Assembly: GCA_001586195.1 (NCBI GenBank) | Contig: CP014609.1 | Coordinates: forward strand, 3,653,501-3,717,500 | DNA: 64,000 nt | Direction of reading: 5' to 3' | Origin: Solibacillus silvestris | Lineage (GTDB): Bacteria > Bacillota > Bacilli > Bacillales_A > Planococcaceae | Shown here: positions 32,845-42,817 of the stretch, piece by piece | How the letters are laid out: each line of letters opens with the position of its first letter | Numbering within the stretch: the first letter of the stretch is position 1 | The notes under the pieces: model-generated | What the model was told of the DNA's origin: nothing | The model's database searches: none | Seen by the model: only the letters and a program-made list of their open reading frames with translations | Translations under genes and position numbers: made by a program

Positions 32845-33121
32845 ATGACAAGAAGAATGATTAAACGTATAGATGATGATATCCCCTTTGACTTCTCCTC
32901 TACTTACCAAATCTGTATCCCTCAAAAACTGTGCGAGAGCATGTAAATACTGGAATACCACCAATAAATAGGATTGAAATCCATAGGTTAAAATGCAAAA
33001 GAAACCAATAGTATGTCATTATAATTTTTTTAGTATAACTTAATATGGAGTAATTTTCGTTTGAATAACTAGATTCTACGTATAAAAAGCCTTTTTTCTG
33101 TTCTTTATGTCATCTATTTCG

Positions 33122-33150
33122 TTGACAATTTGTATTGTATAGCATATATT
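33122..33150 (+). promoter_or_regulatory. SigA-type promoter of the rbs operon
   Basis: TTGACA at 33122-33127, a 17-base spacer and TATATT at 33145-33150 form a near-consensus promoter 40 bases upstream of rbsR. Confidence 0.8.
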
Positions 33151-33151
33151 A

Positions 33152-33165
33152 TGTAACCGGTAACA
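33152..33165 (+). promoter_or_regulatory. LacI-family operator / cre-like site of the rbs operon
   Basis: TGTAACCGGTAACA lies immediately after the -10 box. It has the central CG half-site symmetry of LacI/GalR operators and fits the B. subtilis CcpA cre consensus (TGWNANCGNTNWCA) at every fixed position. RbsR, CcpA or both could bind; position over the start site predicts repression. Confidence 0.65.
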
Positions 33166-33189
33166 CATTTTGTTTTAGGGGGCGGATAA

Positions 33190-34176
33190 ATGGTTAACAT
33201 TAAAGATGTAGCAAAGGTTGCAAATCTTTCTGTAGCAACAGTATCACGCTACTTAAACCAAAATGGTTATGTCAGTAAAAATTCATCAGAACGTATTGAA
33301 CAGGCAATTCGTGAGCTGGATTATAAACCAAGCAGCGTTGCACGTTCATTAAGTAAAAAACAATCCAATATTATTGGCCTTATAGTTCCTGATATAAAAA
33401 ATCCGTATTTTCCAGAATTGGCGCGTGCTGTGGAAGACATGGCATGGTCTTATGGCTATACAGTTGTTCTTTGTAATTCAGACGACCAAATAGAAAAGGA
33501 ATTGTTATATTTAGAGCGCTTATCACAAACTTATGTTGCCGGCTTAATTGTGGCAACAAGCTTATTAGATCCCTCTGTATATCTATCCATCAATACACCA
33601 ATAGTTGCCCTTGACCGAATAATCGATGCAACTGTCCCGACCGTGGCAACCGATAACCAAAAAGGAGCAAGGCTTGGGGGTGAGTACTTACTCACAAATG
33701 GTGCGAGAAATTTATTATGTATAGGTGGTCCACACGGTTTAAAAACGGCGGATGACCGTCTTACAGGGTTTCTAGAAGCTACGGATAAACATGGATTAGA
33801 TCCAATAGTTATAACATCGTCATTTGATTTTAAAGTTGCTGCTAAAGCGATTGAACAGTGTTTAGCAATAAATCCGCAGATTGATGGTATTTTTGCAAGC
33901 AGCGATACATTAGCCATTGCTGCACTTCACATTGCACATAAGCTTGGCAAGCGCGTACCAGAAGAACTGCAAATTGTTGGCTTTGATGGTATTGCGCTCG
34001 GTGAGATGGTATCACCGCCTTTAACAACGGTCGGTCAGGATTTATACAAGATGGGTACTGCAGCCGCAACGATGTTAATCGAACAGATTGAAGGCAAAGA
34101 AATAAAACAAACGGTATTAAATATAGATCCGCAATTAATTGTGCGAGGGACGACAAGAAAGGAAGCTGCAAAATGA
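33190..34176 (+). CDS. rbsR: Ribose operon repressor RbsR (LacI family)
   Basis: A 328-residue LacI/GalR regulator. The N-terminal helix-turn-helix is IKDVAKVANLSVATVSRYLN with the hinge helix SSVARSLSKKQSN; the periplasmic-binding-like sugar domain (about 60-328) follows. It starts at ATG 33190 after GGGGGCG. It is first in a six-gene ribose operon and overlaps rbsK by four bases, so it is probably autoregulated through the adjacent palindrome. Confidence 0.94.
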   Translation: MVNIKDVAKVANLSVATVSRYLNQNGYVSKNSSERIEQAIRELDYKPSSVARSLSKKQSNIIGLIVPDIKNPYFPELARAVEDMAWSYGYTVVLCNSDDQIEKELLYLERLSQTYVAGLIVATSLLDPSVYLSINTPIVALDRIIDATVPTVATDNQKGARLGGEYLLTNGARNLLCIGGPHGLKTADDRLTGFLEATDKHGLDPIVITSSFDFKVAAKAIEQCLAINPQIDGIFASSDTLAIAALHIAHKLGKRVPEELQIVGFDGIALGEMVSPPLTTVGQDLYKMGTAAATMLIEQIEGKEIKQTVLNIDPQLIVRGTTRKEAAK

Positions 34177-35051
34177 TAACGGTAATTGGAAGTATCAATA
34201 TGGACTTAGTCGTTCAAATGGATGTATTCCCCAAAAAAGGGGAAACCGTTTTAGGGAGCTTATTTACAACAGTTCCAGGCGGAAAAGGTGCGAATCAGGC
34301 AGTAGCAGCTGCACGTTTAGGCAGCCAAGTAAAAATGTTAGGCGCTGTCGGCTCGGATAGCTTCGGTACGGAACTCCGTGCGAACCTGAATGAAGAAAAT
34401 ATAGATACGAGCTTAGTTATGAATACAAGTGGTGCTACAGGCATTGCAAATATTTTACTCCACGAATCGGACAACCGTATTGTCGTTGTACCAGGCGCCA
34501 ACTCTAAAGTATCTCCAGAAGTGATTGCTTCTGCAAAAACTGTTATTGAAAATAGTCAGTTAGTTGTAATGCAGCTTGAAATTCCAGTAGAAACAATAAA
34601 GTATAGCCTGAATTTATGTAAAGAGCTTCAAGTACCAGTACTATTTAATCCCGCTCCAGCAGCAAACTTCGACATTGAATGGATGCCGTATATTAAGTAC
34701 TTAACACCGAACGAAACTGAATGTGCCCTACTATTTGGAGATGATGTTGAAGCAGCATTGGAAAAATATCCGAATCAGTTAATTGTGACATTAGGTGAAG
34801 ATGGTGCACGCTACTTTGATGGGACAAAACATGTACATGTAAAAGGGTTCAACACAACAGCTGTCGATACGACAGGTGCCGGTGATACATTTAACGGTGC
34901 CTTTGCACATGCTATTACAAACGGTCAATCGATTGAAGAAGCAGTATTTTTTGCGAATATAGCAGCGTCATTGTCCGTTGAAAAATTTGGAGCCCAAGGT
35001 GGGATGCCAAAATTAGAAGATGTAATTGTTCGAAAGGAAGGCGCAAAATGA
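34173..35051 (+). CDS. rbsK: Ribokinase RbsK
   Basis: A 292-residue PfkB-family kinase that phosphorylates ribose at O-5. Visible motifs are the N-terminal GSINMDLV, the substrate loop GGKGANQAVAAARLG and the C-terminal catalytic DTTGAGDTFNGAF with its Asp base. ATGA overlaps link it to rbsR upstream and rbsD downstream. Confidence 0.97.
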   Translation: MITVIGSINMDLVVQMDVFPKKGETVLGSLFTTVPGGKGANQAVAAARLGSQVKMLGAVGSDSFGTELRANLNEENIDTSLVMNTSGATGIANILLHESDNRIVVVPGANSKVSPEVIASAKTVIENSQLVVMQLEIPVETIKYSLNLCKELQVPVLFNPAPAANFDIEWMPYIKYLTPNETECALLFGDDVEAALEKYPNQLIVTLGEDGARYFDGTKHVHVKGFNTTAVDTTGAGDTFNGAFAHAITNGQSIEEAVFFANIAASLSVEKFGAQGGMPKLEDVIVRKEGAK

Positions 35052-35437
35052 AAAAACAAGGCATTTTAAACCGGGAATTAGCCGGTATATTTGCACGTTT
35101 AGGTCATACTGACAAAATTGTTATTGCCGATTGCGGCTTACCAATTCCGGACGGTGTTACATGTATCGATTTAGCATACAAACTGGGAGAACCAGGATTT
35201 ATCCCGATTTTAGAAGTTGTTCTAGAAGATTTAAAAGTAGAACATAGTTACTTAGCTGAAGAAATAAAAACTGCTAACGAAACTATTCATTCTTCTATAT
35301 TGCAAAAAGTGGAACCGGTTACATATATATCCCACGATCAATTCAAGAAGATGTCGAGCGAAGCAAAGGTCATTATTCGTACAGGTGAAATAACACCATA
35401 CGCCAATATCATGCTACAAAGCGGCGTAATTTTTTAA
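35048..35437 (+). CDS. rbsD: D-ribose pyranase RbsD
   Basis: A 129-residue enzyme that interconverts pyranose and furanose forms of ribose, giving ribokinase its substrate. It has the family start KKQGILNRELAGIFARLGHTD with the conserved His, plus ADCGLPIPDG and the C-terminal GEITPYANIMLQSGV. Its start overlaps rbsK and a gap of 15 bp separates it from rbsA. Confidence 0.97.
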   Translation: MKKQGILNRELAGIFARLGHTDKIVIADCGLPIPDGVTCIDLAYKLGEPGFIPILEVVLEDLKVEHSYLAEEIKTANETIHSSILQKVEPVTYISHDQFKKMSSEAKVIIRTGEITPYANIMLQSGVIF

Positions 35438-35452
35438 GGTAGGTGACGGAAC

Positions 35453-36949
35453 ATGATTGAAATGAAGGGCATAAGAAAGGCATTCAATGGAAACGTCGTT
35501 TTAAACAATGTTGAGTTCACCCTGTTAAACGGGGAAATCCATGCCTTAATGGGTGAGAATGGTGCCGGTAAATCAACAATGATGAAAATTTTGGCCGGCA
35601 TCTACTCGCGTGATAATGGTGACGTGCTAGTTGACGGTCAGTCGTATACATTTACTTCAGCAAAAGACGCAGAAAGTTTAGGCATTCACGTAATTCATCA
35701 AGAATTAAATATTCTGCCGCATTTATCGGTAGCGGAAAACTTATTTTTAGGGAAAGAAAAAACAGTCGGTCGTACAGGATTACTGCGTACCCGTGAAATG
35801 AATAAAGAAGCACAGACACTATTAGCAAAACTCGGTTTGCATATTGATGTTCGCCAGCCTGCCGGTTCGCTATCTGTCGGAAAACAACAGCTGATTGAAA
35901 TTGCCAAAGCAATTAATTCAGAAGCAAAATATATCGTAATGGATGAACCGACAGCTGCCCTTACAGATCGTGAAATTGAAACACTTTTTGAAACGATTAG
36001 AGAACTAAAAGCAAAAGGTATTTCGTTTGTCTATATTTCACATCGTATGGAAGAGATTTTTGCAATTTGTGATCGTATTACAATTTTACGTGATGGCGAG
36101 TATGTTGGTGTTCGTGAAATTCCAAAAACAACTTTTGATGAAATTGTAAAAATGATGGTCGGACGTGAACTTGGTGAACGTTATCCAAGCCGTAATGCAA
36201 AAATTGGGGACATTGCTTTAGAAGTAAAAGGGCTAACATGTCCCGCGGTATGCAAAGATATTAACTTCCAGATTCGTAAAGGGGAAATCTTAGCGTTTGC
36301 AGGTTTAATGGGCGCAGGCCGTACAGAAGTGGCACAGGCCATTTTCGGTAACCTTAAAAAGTCCAAAGGGGATATTTTCATCCATGGGGAAAAGGTGTCG
36401 ATTAAAAACCCAATTCAAGCAATGAAGTACGGAATTGGCTTTGTAACGGAAGACCGTAAAACAGAAGGTCTTGTACTAGATTTTTCAATTAAGGAAAATA
36501 TGTTTTTAACAAACTTGAAAACAATTGCAAAAAGCGGCTTTATTCAACCACAACAAGAGGAATCACATGCTGCAAAATATATTGAGCAGTTAAATATTCG
36601 CTGCAGTGATGCGACACAGGCTGTCGGCTCACTAAGCGGCGGTAATCAGCAGAAAGTAGTTATTGCGAAATGGTTAAGTACAAAACCGGATATTTTAATC
36701 TTGGACGAACCGACTCGCGGTGTTGATATCGGTGCAAAAAAAGAAATCTACTCGATTATGAATCAGTTAGCCGAGCAAGGTGTAGCCATTTTAATGATTT
36801 CCTCAGAGCTAACGGAAGTGTTAGGTATGGCGGACCGTGTAATGATCATGCACGAAGGACGTCAAACAGCTATTTTAGACAACGTTGACTTAACACAAGA
36901 AACTATTATGCATTACGCAACAGGAGGAGAAGAAGTTGTTAAAAACTAG
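35453..36949 (+). CDS. rbsA: Ribose ABC transporter ATP-binding protein RbsA
   Basis: A 498-residue double-ATPase. The first cassette has Walker [13 protein letters not shown], signature LSVGKQQ and Walker B YIVMDEP; the second has a degenerate Walker A (GLMGAGRTE), signature LSGGNQQK and [12 protein letters not shown], as usual for sugar importers of this family. It powers ribose uptake with RbsC and RbsB. It overlaps rbsC by 14 bases. Confidence 0.97.
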   Translation: MIEMKGIRKAFNGNVVLNNVEFTLLNGEIHALMGENGAGKSTMMKILAGIYSRDNGDVLVDGQSYTFTSAKDAESLGIHVIHQELNILPHLSVAENLFLGKEKTVGRTGLLRTREMNKEAQTLLAKLGLHIDVRQPAGSLSVGKQQLIEIAKAINSEAKYIVMDEPTAALTDREIETLFETIRELKAKGISFVYISHRMEEIFAICDRITILRDGEYVGVREIPKTTFDEIVKMMVGRELGERYPSRNAKIGDIALEVKGLTCPAVCKDINFQIRKGEILAFAGLMGAGRTEVAQAIFGNLKKSKGDIFIHGEKVSIKNPIQAMKYGIGFVTEDRKTEGLVLDFSIKENMFLTNLKTIAKSGFIQPQQEESHAAKYIEQLNIRCSDATQAVGSLSGGNQQKVVIAKWLSTKPDILILDEPTRGVDIGAKKEIYSIMNQLAEQGVAILMISSELTEVLGMADRVMIMHEGRQTAILDNVDLTQETIMHYATGGEEVVKN

Positions 36950-37877
36950 CTCAAAAGAAATGTTAGGAAAGCTAGGTCCTCTCTTAGGATTATTTCTAAT
37001 TGTAATTGTCATTACGATTTTAAATCCAAGCTTTATGACAACAGATAATATTTTAAATATTTTACGTCAAGTATCGATTAGTGCGCTCATTGCATTCGGT
37101 ATGACTTTTGTTATTTTAACCGGCGGCATCGATTTATCGGTTGGCTCGACATTAGCCCTTACAGGAGCAGTTGCTGCCACAATGCTTGCTTCAGGAATAG
37201 ATCCTGTGTTAACGATTCTTGCGGCCTTAATATTAGGGGCCATTCTTGGTGCTGTAAATGGTGTCATCATTGCAAAAGGAAAAGTAGCACCATTCATCGC
37301 AACATTGGCAACAATGACAATTTACCGTGGATTAACGTTAGTGTATACGGATGGTCGCCCTGTTTCTGACTTAGGAAATGAAATTACATTCCAGATGTTA
37401 GGTAAAGGATACTTCTTCGGTATTCCAGTTCCAGTATGTACAATGATTCTAGCTTTCATTGCGTTATATGTAATTATGCATAAAACAACATTCGGTCGCC
37501 GTGTTTATGCAGTAGGCGGCAATGAAGCGGCTTCTAAATTATCAGGAATCAATGTGGACCGTGTAAAAATTGCTGTATACTCATTAACTGGTATGTTAGC
37601 AGCTTTATCCGCACTGATTTTAACATCTCGTCTAAACTCTGCACAGCCAACAGCAGGTACATCTTATGAGTTGGATGCAATTGCAGCAGTTGTTTTAGGT
37701 GGGACAAGTTTAACAGGCGGTAAAGGCTGGATTTTCGGTACATTAGTAGGTGCCTTAATTATCGGAGTATTGAATAACGGCTTGAACTTAATCGGCGTTT
37801 CTTCATTCTTCCAGCAAGTTGTAAAAGGGATTGTTATTTTAATCGCGGTGTTAATTGACCGTAAAAAAACAGCGTAG
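36936..37877 (+). CDS. rbsC: Ribose ABC transporter permease RbsC
   Basis: A 313-residue permease with about eight to ten membrane helices and the family motifs [30 protein letters not shown] and [12 protein letters not shown]. It starts at TTG 36936 after AGGAGGAG, inside the end of rbsA, showing tight coupling. It forms the ribose channel in the membrane. Confidence 0.97.
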   Translation: MLKTSSKEMLGKLGPLLGLFLIVIVITILNPSFMTTDNILNILRQVSISALIAFGMTFVILTGGIDLSVGSTLALTGAVAATMLASGIDPVLTILAALILGAILGAVNGVIIAKGKVAPFIATLATMTIYRGLTLVYTDGRPVSDLGNEITFQMLGKGYFFGIPVPVCTMILAFIALYVIMHKTTFGRRVYAVGGNEAASKLSGINVDRVKIAVYSLTGMLAALSALILTSRLNSAQPTAGTSYELDAIAAVVLGGTSLTGGKGWIFGTLVGALIIGVLNNGLNLIGVSSFFQQVVKGIVILIAVLIDRKKTA

Positions 37878-37892
37878 ATGGAGGTCATAAGC

Positions 37893-38831
37893 GTGAAAAA
37901 ACAATTAATATTATTAATGGCACTTTTGGCCACTGTGATGCTATCGGCTTGTTCGGTAAAACCTGGCTTCTCTTTGGAACCTTCTTTCGGAACATCTGCC
38001 ACATCTACAAAAGGCAGTAATGATACATTGACAATCGGTTTATCGATTTCAACTTTAAATAATCCATTTTTCGTGACGCTAAGTGAAAATGCGGAAGCAA
38101 AAGCAAGAGAACTTGGTGTAAATACAACGATTGTAGATGCCCAAGATAATGCGTCTAAACAAGCTTCCGATATTGAAGATTTAATCCAGCAAAATGTTGA
38201 TTTGATCATTATTAACCCTGTAGATTCTGTTGCTGTTGCAACTGCTGTTGAATCTGCTAATGCTTTAAATATTCCCGTCATTACGGTAGACCGTTCTTCT
38301 GAAGGTGGAGAAGTCGTATCGCATATCGCCTCTGATAACGTAGCTGGCGGAAAACTGGCAGGAGAATATATTACAAAGTTGGTTGGTGAAGGTGCCAAAG
38401 TCGTCGAGTTGGAAGGTGTCGCAGGTTCATCTGCTGCACGTGATCGTGGACAGGGGTTCAATGAAGCTGTAACAGGCATCTTAGACGTCGTTGCAAAGCA
38501 AACAGCGAACTTTAACCGTTCAGAGGGCTTAACAGTCATGGAGAATATCCTGCAGTCTAATCCGGATGTTACAGCAGTATTTGCACACAATGACGAAATG
38601 GCATTAGGTGCGCAGGAAGCAATTTCAGCTTCGGGTAAGAAAATTGTAGTAGTCGGCTTTGATGCAACAGACGATGCGGTGGCTGCTGTAAAAGCAGGAA
38701 ATCTAGCTGCAACCGTTGCACAAAAACCTGATGAGATTGGAAAGATCGCGATGGAAACAGCGATTGCTTATTTAAACGGTGAAACGGTTGAAGAAGTTAT
38801 TCCAGTCAATCTTGATTTAATTACAAAATAA
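37893..38831 (+). CDS. rbsB: Ribose-binding lipoprotein RbsB
   Basis: A 312-residue lipoprotein from GTG 37893; the GGAGG ribosome site overlaps an apparent earlier ATG at 37878, which I reject. The signal peptide ends in the lipobox LSAC, followed by a Ser/Thr-rich linker and the periplasmic-binding-protein fold with LNNPFFVTL, IINPVDS and VVGFDATDDAVAA. It captures ribose and delivers it to RbsAC. It is the last gene of the operon and is followed by two hairpins. Confidence 0.96.
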   Translation: MKKQLILLMALLATVMLSACSVKPGFSLEPSFGTSATSTKGSNDTLTIGLSISTLNNPFFVTLSENAEAKARELGVNTTIVDAQDNASKQASDIEDLIQQNVDLIIINPVDSVAVATAVESANALNIPVITVDRSSEGGEVVSHIASDNVAGGKLAGEYITKLVGEGAKVVELEGVAGSSAARDRGQGFNEAVTGILDVVAKQTANFNRSEGLTVMENILQSNPDVTAVFAHNDEMALGAQEAISASGKKIVVVGFDATDDAVAAVKAGNLAATVAQKPDEIGKIAMETAIAYLNGETVEEVIPVNLDLITK

Positions 38832-38839
38832 TAATGTAT

Positions 38840-38910
38840 GCAACAGCCTGCAAATGGGCTGTTGCACTTCTCAGGCTGTCACAAGTTGTTTTGTGGCAGC
38901 CTTTGTTTAT
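38840..38910 (+). terminator. Two tandem hairpins ending the rbs operon
   Basis: GCAACAGCC/GGGCTGTTGC (38840-38865) is followed by AGGCTG-CACAA/TTGTG-GCAGCCT (38873-38902) and TTTGTTTAT. Only the second has a T-rich tail; the first may protect the 3' end. Confidence 0.7.
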
Positions 38911-38930
38911 GGATCTATAAAAAACTTTAT

Positions 38931-38975
38931 ACAATAAAAAAAGTACAGCAGAAGACAATTAAGCCTTTGCTGTAC
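38931..38975 (-). terminator. Intrinsic terminator of the rpsF-ssb-rpsR operon
   Basis: TGTACAGCA pairs with TGCTGTACT, followed by TTTTTTTATTG on the minus strand. Confidence 0.75.
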
Positions 38976-38986
38976 ATTTTAAGAAA

Positions 38987-39223
38987 TTATTTTTCTTCAG
39001 CTACGAATGGTAATAATGCCATAATACGTGAAACTTTGATTGCAGATGTAAGTTTACGTTGGTATTTAGCAGAAGTACCAGTTACGCGACGTGGTAAAAT
39101 TTTACCGCGCTCAGAGATGAATTTCTTTAAAAGATCTACATCTTTGTAGTCGATGTGCGTAATGTTATTTGAAGTGAAGTAGCAAACTTTACGGCGTTTG
39201 CGGCCTCCGCGACGTGGTGCCAT
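38987..39223 (-). CDS. rpsR: 30S ribosomal protein S18
   Basis: A 78-residue S18 of standard size ([36 protein letters not shown]). It keeps one CxYF cysteine near the start. It binds S6 on the small-subunit platform. Third in rpsF-ssb-rpsR. Confidence 0.98.
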   Translation of the reverse strand: MAPRRGGRKRRKVCYFTSNNITHIDYKDVDLLKKFISERGKILPRRVTGTSAKYQRKLTSAIKVSRIMALLPFVAEEK

Positions 39224-39267
39224 TATCGTGTTCCTCCTTTTAATTTTTAATTATAGATGTGAAATTC

Positions 39268-39825
39268 TTAGAACGGTAAATCGTCTTCAGAAACTTCAAT
39301 CGGTCCTTTACTGTTTGCAAATGGATCTTCATCTACACGTGTATAGTTTTGCTGATTTTGAGCTGGCTGTTGATAAGAACCGTAAGAATCCTGTGATTGC
39401 GCGCCTCCAAATTGTTGGTTAGGCTGATTATAAGATGGCTGACCACCATAATTTTGCCCTCCACCGTATTGTTGGCTTGGTGCACCTTGTGATGCATTAG
39501 CTCCTCCACGTGGTTCTAAGAACTGCACTGAATCAGCAACGACATCTGTTGTATACACACGCTTTCCATCTTGTCCTTCAAAGCTACCTGTTTGAATACG
39601 ACCCTCTACACCAATCAAACTCCCTTTTCTCATGAAGTTTGCTAAGTTTTCAGCTTGTTTTCTCCAGGCGATACAGCCTATGAAATCTGCTTCGCGTTCA
39701 CCCGACTGGCTCGAAAATGTACGGTTTACGGCAATCGTAAAACGTGCCATTGGAACTCCACTCGGTGTGTAACGAAGCTCTGGATCCTTTGTAAGCCTTC
39801 CGACTAATACGACACGGTTAATCAT
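39268..39825 (-). CDS. ssb: Single-stranded DNA-binding protein SSB
   Basis: A 185-residue SSB: OB fold (about 1-110, [18 protein letters not shown]), a Gln/Gly/Asn-rich flexible linker (110-175) and the conserved partner-docking tail DDLPF. The ATG at 39825 follows AAGGAGGGTGCATTG. It lies between rpsF and rpsR as in all Firmicutes. Confidence 0.98.
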   Translation of the reverse strand: MINRVVLVGRLTKDPELRYTPSGVPMARFTIAVNRTFSSQSGEREADFIGCIAWRKQAENLANFMRKGSLIGVEGRIQTGSFEGQDGKRVYTTDVVADSVQFLEPRGGANASQGAPSQQYGGGQNYGGQPSYNQPNQQFGGAQSQDSYGSYQQPAQNQQNYTRVDEDPFANSKGPIEVSEDDLPF

Positions 39826-39863
39826 CAATGCACCCTCCTTTTTTCAGCATTTAAGTTTAAAAA

Positions 39864-40154
39864 TTATTTGTCTTCTTCGCGTACTGCGATGTGACGGATG
39901 ATGTCTTCGCTGATGTTAGCTAGACGAGTGTATTCGTTGATAGCTTCAGTACCAGCGTTAACTTTCACGATTTGGTAGAAACCTTCGCGGAAGTCATTGA
40001 TTTCGTAAGCTAAACGACGCTTACCCCAATCTTTTGCTTCTGTGATCTCTGCACCATTTGAAGTTAAGATTTCTTGGAAACGCTCTACTAAAGCTTTCTT
40101 CGCTTCTTCTTCAATGTTTGGGCGGATGATGTACATTAATTCGTACTTTCTCAT
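39864..40154 (-). CDS. rpsF: 30S ribosomal protein S6
   Basis: A 96-residue S6 ([37 protein letters not shown]). The start is ATG 40154, eleven bases after AAGGAGG; an upstream in-frame GTG lies within the ribosome site itself. First gene of rpsF-ssb-rpsR. Confidence 0.97.
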   Translation of the reverse strand: MRKYELMYIIRPNIEEEAKKALVERFQEILTSNGAEITEAKDWGKRRLAYEINDFREGFYQIVKVNAGTEAINEYTRLANISEDIIRHIAVREEDK

Positions 40155-40176
40155 TTGTGTTTGCACCTCCTTATGG

Positions 40177-40215
40177 ACTTGGGCTCTCCTACTAAATAGG
40201 GAGCAAGGAGCAAGT
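40177..40215 (-). promoter_or_regulatory. Structured leader upstream of rpsF (possible S6:S18 control element)
   Basis: On the minus strand ACTTG...CAAGT closes an inner GCTC-CCTA/TAGG-AGAGC hairpin just before the ribosome site. S6:S18 autoregulatory leaders sit here in many bacteria, but the conserved CCG element is not evident, so the family call is tentative. Confidence 0.3.
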
Positions 40216-40321
40216 AACTTCTATTACTCACATCAATGAATTGTATCATAGTTGTTATTTCTATGCAACTGGCTACGTCTTTTAATATTAAGGAAATAGC
40301 TTATTTTCATATATAAATAAA

Positions 40322-40355
40322 CGCTTTGTGAGAATATATTTATACTCACAAAGCG
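40322..40355 (-). terminator. Intrinsic terminator of ychF
   Basis: CGCTTTGTGAG pairs perfectly with CTCACAAAGCG, followed by TTTATTTATA on the minus strand. Confidence 0.7.
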
Positions 40356-40363
40356 TCTACTAA

Positions 40364-41464
40364 TTATACGTTAAATAAGAACTCTAATACATCGCCGTCT
40401 TGTACAACATACTCTTTACCTTCAGCGCGTACTCGGCCTGCTTCTTTTGCAGCTGGCTTTGAACCGTATTCTACTAAATCCGTATATGCCACTGTTTCAG
40501 CACGGATAAAGCCGCGTTCAAAGTCAGTGTGAATAATACCAGCACATTGTGGTGCTTTCATGCCTTTACGGAATGTCCATGCACGAACTTCCTGCACACC
40601 AGCTGTAAAGTAAGTAGCCAAACCTAATAGGCTGTACGAAGCTTTAATCAATTGGTCTAATCCTGATTCAGCAATTCCTAATTCAGCTAAAAATTCTTTT
40701 TTCTCATCGTCTTCCAACTCAGAAATTTCTTCCTCAATTTTCGCGCAAACAGTAATTACTTGTGCGCCTTCAGCTGCTGCGTATTCTTGTACCATTTTTA
40801 CATACTTGTTTTCAGATGGATCTGCTACCTCGTCCTCAGAAACGTTCGCAACATAAAGCATTGGTTTAATCGTTAATAGATGTAAACCTTTGATCACTTT
40901 TTTCTCGTCATCTGATAGATCTGCCGCGCGAGCAGGTTTTTCAGCTTCTAATACGTCTTTAAGCTTTTGAAGAATTGGCTCTTCTACCATTGCTTCTTTA
41001 TCTTTTTGCTTTGCCATTTTTGCTACACGTGCAATACGTTTATCTACTGATTCCATATCCGCTAAAATTAATTCTAAATTAATTACTTCAATGTCATCGA
41101 TAGGATTTACTGTACCTGAAACGTGTGTAATATTTTCATCTTCAAAACAACGTACAACTTGGCAAATTGCATCCACTTCACGAATGTGGGCAAGGAATTT
41201 GTTTCCTAAACCTTCACCAGTAGAAGCACCTTTTACGATACCCGCGATATCAGTAAACTCAAAAGTTGTCGGAACTGTTTTCTTTGGTACTACTAATTCT
41301 GTTAATTTGTCTAAACGCTCATCCGGAACAGTTACGCTGCCAACATTCGGTTCGATTGTTGCGAACGGATAGTTAGCCGCAAGTGCACCTGCTTTTGTAA
41401 TTGCGTTGAATAAAGTCGATTTTCCTACGTTAGGTAAACCAACAATACCAGCTGTTAATGCCAT
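40364..41464 (-). CDS. ychF: Ribosome-binding ATPase YchF (EngD)
   Basis: A 366-residue Obg-family P-loop protein: G1 GLPNVGKSTLFNAIT, G3 DIAGIVKGAS, a coiled-coil insertion, and a C-terminal TGS-like domain ending EYVVQDGDVLEFLFNV. Family members prefer ATP and bind ribosomes. Downstream of the yyzM-MscS gene pair on the same strand, as in B. subtilis (yyaF), but separated by 128 bp. Confidence 0.97.
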   Translation of the reverse strand: MALTAGIVGLPNVGKSTLFNAITKAGALAANYPFATIEPNVGSVTVPDERLDKLTELVVPKKTVPTTFEFTDIAGIVKGASTGEGLGNKFLAHIREVDAICQVVRCFEDENITHVSGTVNPIDDIEVINLELILADMESVDKRIARVAKMAKQKDKEAMVEEPILQKLKDVLEAEKPARAADLSDDEKKVIKGLHLLTIKPMLYVANVSEDEVADPSENKYVKMVQEYAAAEGAQVITVCAKIEEEISELEDDEKKEFLAELGIAESGLDQLIKASYSLLGLATYFTAGVQEVRAWTFRKGMKAPQCAGIIHTDFERGFIRAETVAYTDLVEYGSKPAAKEAGRVRAEGKEYVVQDGDVLEFLFNV

Positions 41465-41592
41465 ATTGACACAACCTTTCTATGTTCAGTTCATTTAAAT
41501 TTATTATTAATTCTTTTATGGATTTTTCTGTCCATTAAATTTTACAACCTTGTCTATTATATTGATTGCGCGCATAAAAGTCTATTTTGCTT

Positions 41593-41793
41593 TTAGACTT
41601 CTTCTGCCTGGCGTAAAATTTTCTTCATTTTCTTCTCAAACTCGCGGCGTGGAATCATAACGCTATGTCCGCAACCTTCACATTTTATACGAATATCGGC
41701 GCCTAATCGAATTACTTTCCATTCGTTCGTGCCGCAAGGATGTTGCTTTTTCATTTCCACAACGTCATTAAGACTGTACTGCTTTGCTTCCAT
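41593..41793 (-). CDS. yyzM: DUF951 zinc-ribbon-like protein YyzM
   Basis: A 66-residue protein with HPCG and CEGCGH cysteine/histidine pairs spaced like a small zinc ribbon, then a basic helix. Function unknown. It starts three bases after the MscS gene ends and so belongs to the same transcript. Confidence 0.9.
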   Translation of the reverse strand: MEAKQYSLNDVVEMKKQHPCGTNEWKVIRLGADIRIKCEGCGHSVMIPRREFEKKMKKILRQAEEV

Positions 41794-41796
41794 CTA

Positions 41797-42702
41797 TTAT
41801 TCTCCTCCCTGATTTCGCTCATAAAACATCATTTTCGGTACAGCAAGAGGAATGCCGTTACGAGTCAGGATATCCATTACATCTTTTCGGATAATACGGG
41901 AAATGGAATACTGCTGTAAAGGCAATGTTTCCAGCGTAATACCAATTGTCGCTTCTGTGCTTGTCGTATTCGTTACACCTAGAAAAACCGGAGCAGTGAC
42001 AAGCTCCTCATACTTTTCCGGTAATGTATCCAGATAGCTTTGTATAACCATTTGAACTTTTTCAATATTGACATCAAGCGGAATTTGCATATTAATCGTA
42101 GCTTTTGAGTTGTTGATAGAATAGTTGATAACATCTACAATACTGCCGTTTGGAATAATAAATTGCTCTCCTGTTATCCCTTTCACTTTCGTTGTACGAA
42201 GACCAATCTCCATCACAGTACCTTCTGCCGTATTAATTTTTACAAAATCCCCTACACCGAACTGATCCTCTAAAATAATGAAAAATCCTGTAATAACATC
42301 CTTCACTAAGTTTTGCGCACCAAAGGCAATGGCGACAGAAGCAATACCTGCCCCTGCCAGTAACCCGGCAATTTGTATATTCATAGCCGATAAAATTCCC
42401 ATAATGGCGGAGAAGTACACTAAATAGCTCAATACGCTTTGCAGCAGCTTTACAATCGTAAGCTGTCGACGCTCATTATTTCTTACACGCAGCATAAACA
42501 CTCGGTGAATGACCTTCTTGCCGATAAAAACGACAAGATACGAAATAACGATAATCGCCAGAATCTTCGCGCTGGCTGCAATAATCTTTACCAAAAACTC
42601 CGTACTTGTGACGTATTCCCAAAGTTCTGTCGTATATTGTGCGAGCCCTTTAATATCCGTTTCAGCAAATTCCTCTAAATCTAATTTCAAATCTTTTTCC
42701 AA
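41797..42702 (-). CDS. MscS-family small-conductance mechanosensitive channel
   Basis: A 301-residue channel with three N-terminal helices (about 35-60, 80-105, 110-140), the pore-lining Gly/Ala-rich helix (AGLLAGAGIASVAIAFGAQ) and the beta domain with the F-x-I-x-x-D-Q-F-x-V-G-D signature. It opens under membrane tension to release solutes. I prefer TTG 42702 after AGAGGTGG; GTG 42711 overlaps that site. Confidence 0.93.
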   Translation of the reverse strand: MEKDLKLDLEEFAETDIKGLAQYTTELWEYVTSTEFLVKIIAASAKILAIIVISYLVVFIGKKVIHRVFMLRVRNNERRQLTIVKLLQSVLSYLVYFSAIMGILSAMNIQIAGLLAGAGIASVAIAFGAQNLVKDVITGFFIILEDQFGVGDFVKINTAEGTVMEIGLRTTKVKGITGEQFIIPNGSIVDVINYSINNSKATINMQIPLDVNIEKVQMVIQSYLDTLPEKYEELVTAPVFLGVTNTTSTEATIGITLETLPLQQYSISRIIRKDVMDILTRNGIPLAVPKMMFYERNQGGE

Positions 42703-42817
42703 ATTTACCACCTCTTGTATAACAAACTTTAAAATTGAATATACTGCATAAATATATCGTATTTTAGCTTATTTCTCGAGTAATCTATTTAAATTTAAAA
42801 ATTAAAGGAGTGATAAT

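Noticed and set aside
35652..35912. Antisense reading frames within rbsA and other rbs genes
   Set aside because: They have no ribosome sites and lie inside strongly supported genes; they follow from codon bias.
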